From Melastoma dodecandrum (taxonomy: Eukaryota; Streptophyta; Magnoliopsida; Myrtales; Melastomataceae), in contig JARUPY010000579.1 in the NCBI GenBank assembly GCA_029817715.1, positions 1-64,000 of the forward strand: a stretch of 64,000 nucleotides of DNA, written 5' to 3'. Shown piece after piece: positions 60,640 through 64,000 of this stretch; within the stretch, counting starts at the first letter, position 1, and each line of letters opens with the position of its first letter. The position numbers and the translations under genes are program-made. A model generated the notes under the pieces. It searched no databases. It worked only from the letters and a program-made list of their open reading frames with translations, and had not been told where the DNA came from.

Positions 60640-63600
60640 TCAAGGCTTCCATAGCTTCAGGGTGCAGTCTTCGCCATATGTCGCGACGAGGTTCCGATGC
60701 GGATGATGGGTGACCCCGATCACATCCTTTTCATGCACCTGCCGAGAGATCAGCAAAACGTGAGGGGGTCACAAGAATAACATGACTACTTATATGAAGG
60801 AAATATAATTAGTTATAACAAAAACCAGAGTGTCAGCTCACATAAAAAAGTAAAACAACGATAGTTTGTTCCCCGCTAAATGCTACTGAATTGACACATA
60901 TACAATCCCATCGACCTAGGTATATCGAGTTCTTCCTCATAAAAAAAGTAGAAGAAAAAAGAAAAACATACCTCCATAAGATGCTCTAATTTCCCGGATT
61001 GATAGCTGAAACAGTATATTTTCCTGGAGATTGTTCAATGCAAGGGTTAGTGCATTGTCAATGAATAAGATAATAGGACTATTGTTCTCATGCTAAAGCC
61101 AACCTAGTCTGAAGCGTCAAATAGGTGGATAAGAATCGTGTCATGCAGATAGTCTCTCCCGCTACTAATACATTTAACATCAAATTAGACATACATTCAG
61201 TTACGGATAGTTCATTGATAAGAATAATGCAAGTCCGCTGGGAATATTTGTCTGCTTCCACATGTTACTTTCTTTTTATTTTTTATTTTATTTTTTTTGC
61301 AAACCTTCAGGGTACTTCTTTTGAAATTAGATTGTTCGTACTTGTAGTTTCAGAAACTAGTTGAGATCAAGAAAAACAATAATGAGGAATCAACAACTTC
61401 ATCGTATACCTATCTTCACCAACACAGTAAATCCACTCTCCTTTTGGAGAAACACATGCAGCAACGAAATCCCCACCCTCCCTTTTACCAGATGAAAAGC
61501 TCCTTACAACCTGCACAAGTAACAGTTTGAGATCATCACATGAAACTCTCGTTCCAAATCAATCAACTTATATTCCAGCTTCCATCATGCTTCCAACAAC
61601 AGCAGTCAAGACATAAAATATATAGAAAAAGGAGCAAATGCCGACTCGCAAGATTTGGAAGTTTAATTTAAAGTGAATGAGCATGAAAATAGGTCCACAA
61701 GGAAACTCTATCAATGAGTTGCTTTAAATGGGGATGGACATTAACCTTCCGAAATTTTAAGCCACAAACTAACTTATCAATACTACCAGTATAACGTCAA
61801 TCAAGACAGGCCCTAAAACATGATATAATCACCTGTCCCTGGAGGGTCATGATGTATATTGATGATGTTTTGTTACATACAAGGAAATGATCGGCATTCT
61901 TGGGAAGAAGATGGACAGAATTAACAGAAGCGTCACCACCCTGAAACCGAAAAAGGAGGTGACCAGCAGAACAACTTCAAGAGAATATGACAAACTTCAA
62001 ACAAGCAGTCATTACCCTCAAAGGAGGCGGCGGCTTAAATGTCTGCAGGCAATCTGAAGATTTGACATCCCATACCTATTATGCAGCCATTTGTCAGAGA
62101 TTTTAAATAATACAGGAGGGAGAATGGTTATAATCAACAAATCAAGGCATCCTACCTTCACAGTGCAATCACTAGAGGCAGTGATGACACGACTTCCATC
62201 ATTTGTATAGATCGCATCATTAACATAGGATGAGTGACCTCTAAATTCTTTCAACAATTTGCCAGATTTCAGGCCATGAATCCTGCAGCACCACAATGAC
62301 TGTAGTTACAGAACTGTAGATTTTAGCACAATCTAAAGCACATAAAATCTGAAACCCTGGCACATTTGTTTTTCAGGTAATTAGCCGAAAGCATTACGAA
62401 CAGAACAAACCTAGCGGTGCTGTCAAAGGAAGTACTCAGTAGTTGGGTTCCATCACGAGAAAATACAAGACTTGTTACACCCTGTGAATGTGCTCGCTCA
62501 AGGCGACGTAAGCATTGACCCGTTCTTATACGCCATACCTGAAAGGAGAAACAGATACAGAATAATACATAAGATCCTTCAAGAAAAGGTCAGGTGCCAC
62601 TGAAATCGGACCTTAAAAACCCATCTGTAGCAGCAAGGATAAACATATTTAAGATAAAGAAACACACTCACTTTGATCTTTCCATCTTGTGATCCGGAGG
62701 CAAGCATATCGGAATCTCTACTAAAATCAACACAAAGGACAGGATCATCGTGCATCATAAAGGTTTCCTGCAATATATAAAATATTATCAGGTCAAACAG
62801 AATATCCTATTCAGCATGGAAAGAGAAATACTGAAAAGGCAAGGACTTTCGAGTTGAAGGTGAGTTCAGGGACAATGCCAATAAGGTCTTCAACTACATT
62901 CTTAATCCTAACGATAAAACTCAGTCAGTCATCAATCATTATTTTTGTTTTCAAATGCATATTGTCCAACAAACAAATAGTATTCATTATAAGCCAATAA
63001 ACAAGCCAGAAGACATTTAAGGATAATTGAAAAAAATGTAGAGAATGATGGCTCACGTCAGCTTGATACTGAAGATCCTTCTTGAGTTTACCACTCATAT
63101 AATCCCAGACCTGCAGTCAACAGTAAGCAAATTATTATAGAATAAAACAAAAAAGAAAACGGATTAGTCTATATATGAAAATTACCTCAATGAATCCATC
63201 CACCGAGCAAGAAACAAGAAATTGCCCATCAGGAGAAAATCTTGCACACTCAGCATGACTTTTTGTTCCAAACTGCAATGTTTTGTGATGTACTAACAAA
63301 TTTAGATGTTTCAATAAAAAATTTGATAGTTCAAAGTAACTTTATTGCAATATATATGGAACAAATGATTATGCATATAATCGGTGCCACACGACATGAT
63401 CCCTGTCTTATTGAAATTAAAAGAAATATCTAAATGATAAGATTTTAGATAGATAGGACAAACAGTAGACCCAAGAAAGCTACATCAAAGAGTATTAAAC
63501 CATAACATCCGAGGAAAGAAGTCTTTTAAGGCTAACGGCACTTTCTTGTACAATCAAGAACTTATTGACAAAAGCAAAACGAACAGTCTCAAGAATGTGC

Positions 63601-63803
63601 AAGCTGAATCAAATCTTCAACCTAATTGATCAATATCACCATGAAAATTTGAGGCAGGCTGAATTGCCTACAATACAACAAATCGAATTCAAATCCTACC
63701 TTTATGACATGTGAGAGAGTTGTTGGGTACATATCTTCCACATCTTGCTTCATGGCAGCAGTACCGCGAAATAAATCAAACTGAGTTCCAGGAGGAAGCA
63801 GGC
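60640..63803 (-). CDS. SMU1: SMU1, WD40 spliceosome-associated protein (3' part only)
   Basis: SMU1 is a nuclear WD40 protein that works with RED in spliceosome activation and alternative splicing. Minus-strand exons from 63803 downward give [139 protein letters not shown] and finally [10 protein letters not shown] with the stop at 60640. These are the linker and all WD repeats in family order, with no break seen. The N-terminal LisH/CTLH half lies beyond the window or in unresolved sequence at 63804-64000. The first exon here starts in phase 1, so an upstream exon must end in G; a GTGAAC donor near 63920 is one candidate. Confidence 0.92.
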
Positions 63804-63965
63804 CTAACAATTATATAGAAATTGATCGATCAGAACTACAAAATAATACCCAAATCTGGAGAATATTATACAACTTGAACACTGTTGAAGATAACAACAC
63901 ACAGAAATGTGGGAGTTCACCGAGCTTCCCTTGGTCCAGCCAACTCCCAAGCAGAAAGGCAATGG

Positions 63966-63978
63966 GGGGGGGGGGGGT
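63966..63978. repeat. G homopolymer near the window edge
   Basis: An uninterrupted run of about 13 G lies in the region where the next upstream SMU1 exon would be expected. It may be a sequencing-difficult tract. Confidence 0.7.
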
Positions 63979-64000
63979 TAACAAACGTATATTAGCAGCC

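Overview
The window is nuclear DNA of a flowering plant, probably a eudicot. It holds intron-rich genes for plant-specific families (KNOX, AP2/ERF, DUF868, BAHD, CHD3/PICKLE), telo-box and site II promoter motifs, and Mutator-like, LINE and LTR-type transposon debris. I recognise eleven host genes. None looks like a bacterial-style operon or a new multigene system.

Layout. 1-5.0 kb: AT-rich intergenic DNA, a GC-rich block with degenerate GTCGGCCTTT palindromes, and a GRF zinc-finger-like remnant. 5.2-7.25 kb (-): class II KNOX (KNAT3-like) homeobox gene whose reading frame is broken only at short homopolymers. 8.3-9.3 kb: large inverted duplication. 9.6-10.6 kb: complete Pack-MULE with a 9-bp target duplication, carrying a piece of a DUF642 cell-wall protein gene. 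14.5-20.0 kb (-): TRS120, a TRAPPII tethering subunit. 20.6-23.6 kb (-): EAR-motif coiled-coil protein. 24.6-27.3 kb (-): plastid-type aspartate aminotransferase. 29.3-29.6 kb (-): ribosomal protein eL39. 30.9-31.7 kb: probable solo LTR. 33.5-34.2 kb (+): SHINE-clade ERF. 36.6-37.7 kb (+): DUF868 protein. 39.4-41.0 kb (-): PPPDE/DeSI-like peptidase. 42.5-44.1 kb (-): BAHD acyltransferase. 45.5-45.9 kb: 431-bp TIR element full of GGCC palindromes. 46.9-59.3 kb (-): PICKLE-type CHD3 remodeller with two LINE insertions in its introns. 60.6-63.8 kb (-): the 3' part of SMU1, a splicing-associated WD40 protein, running off the window.

The genes are housekeeping or developmental regulators and do not obviously form one pathway. 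The most interesting material is the mobile DNA: the Pack-MULE, the palindromic element, and a 57-bp LINE stub with an 11-bp target duplication. Next is the cluster of homopolymer frameshifts in the KNOX gene, with one more in TRS120; these look more like assembly error than gene decay, but that is untested.
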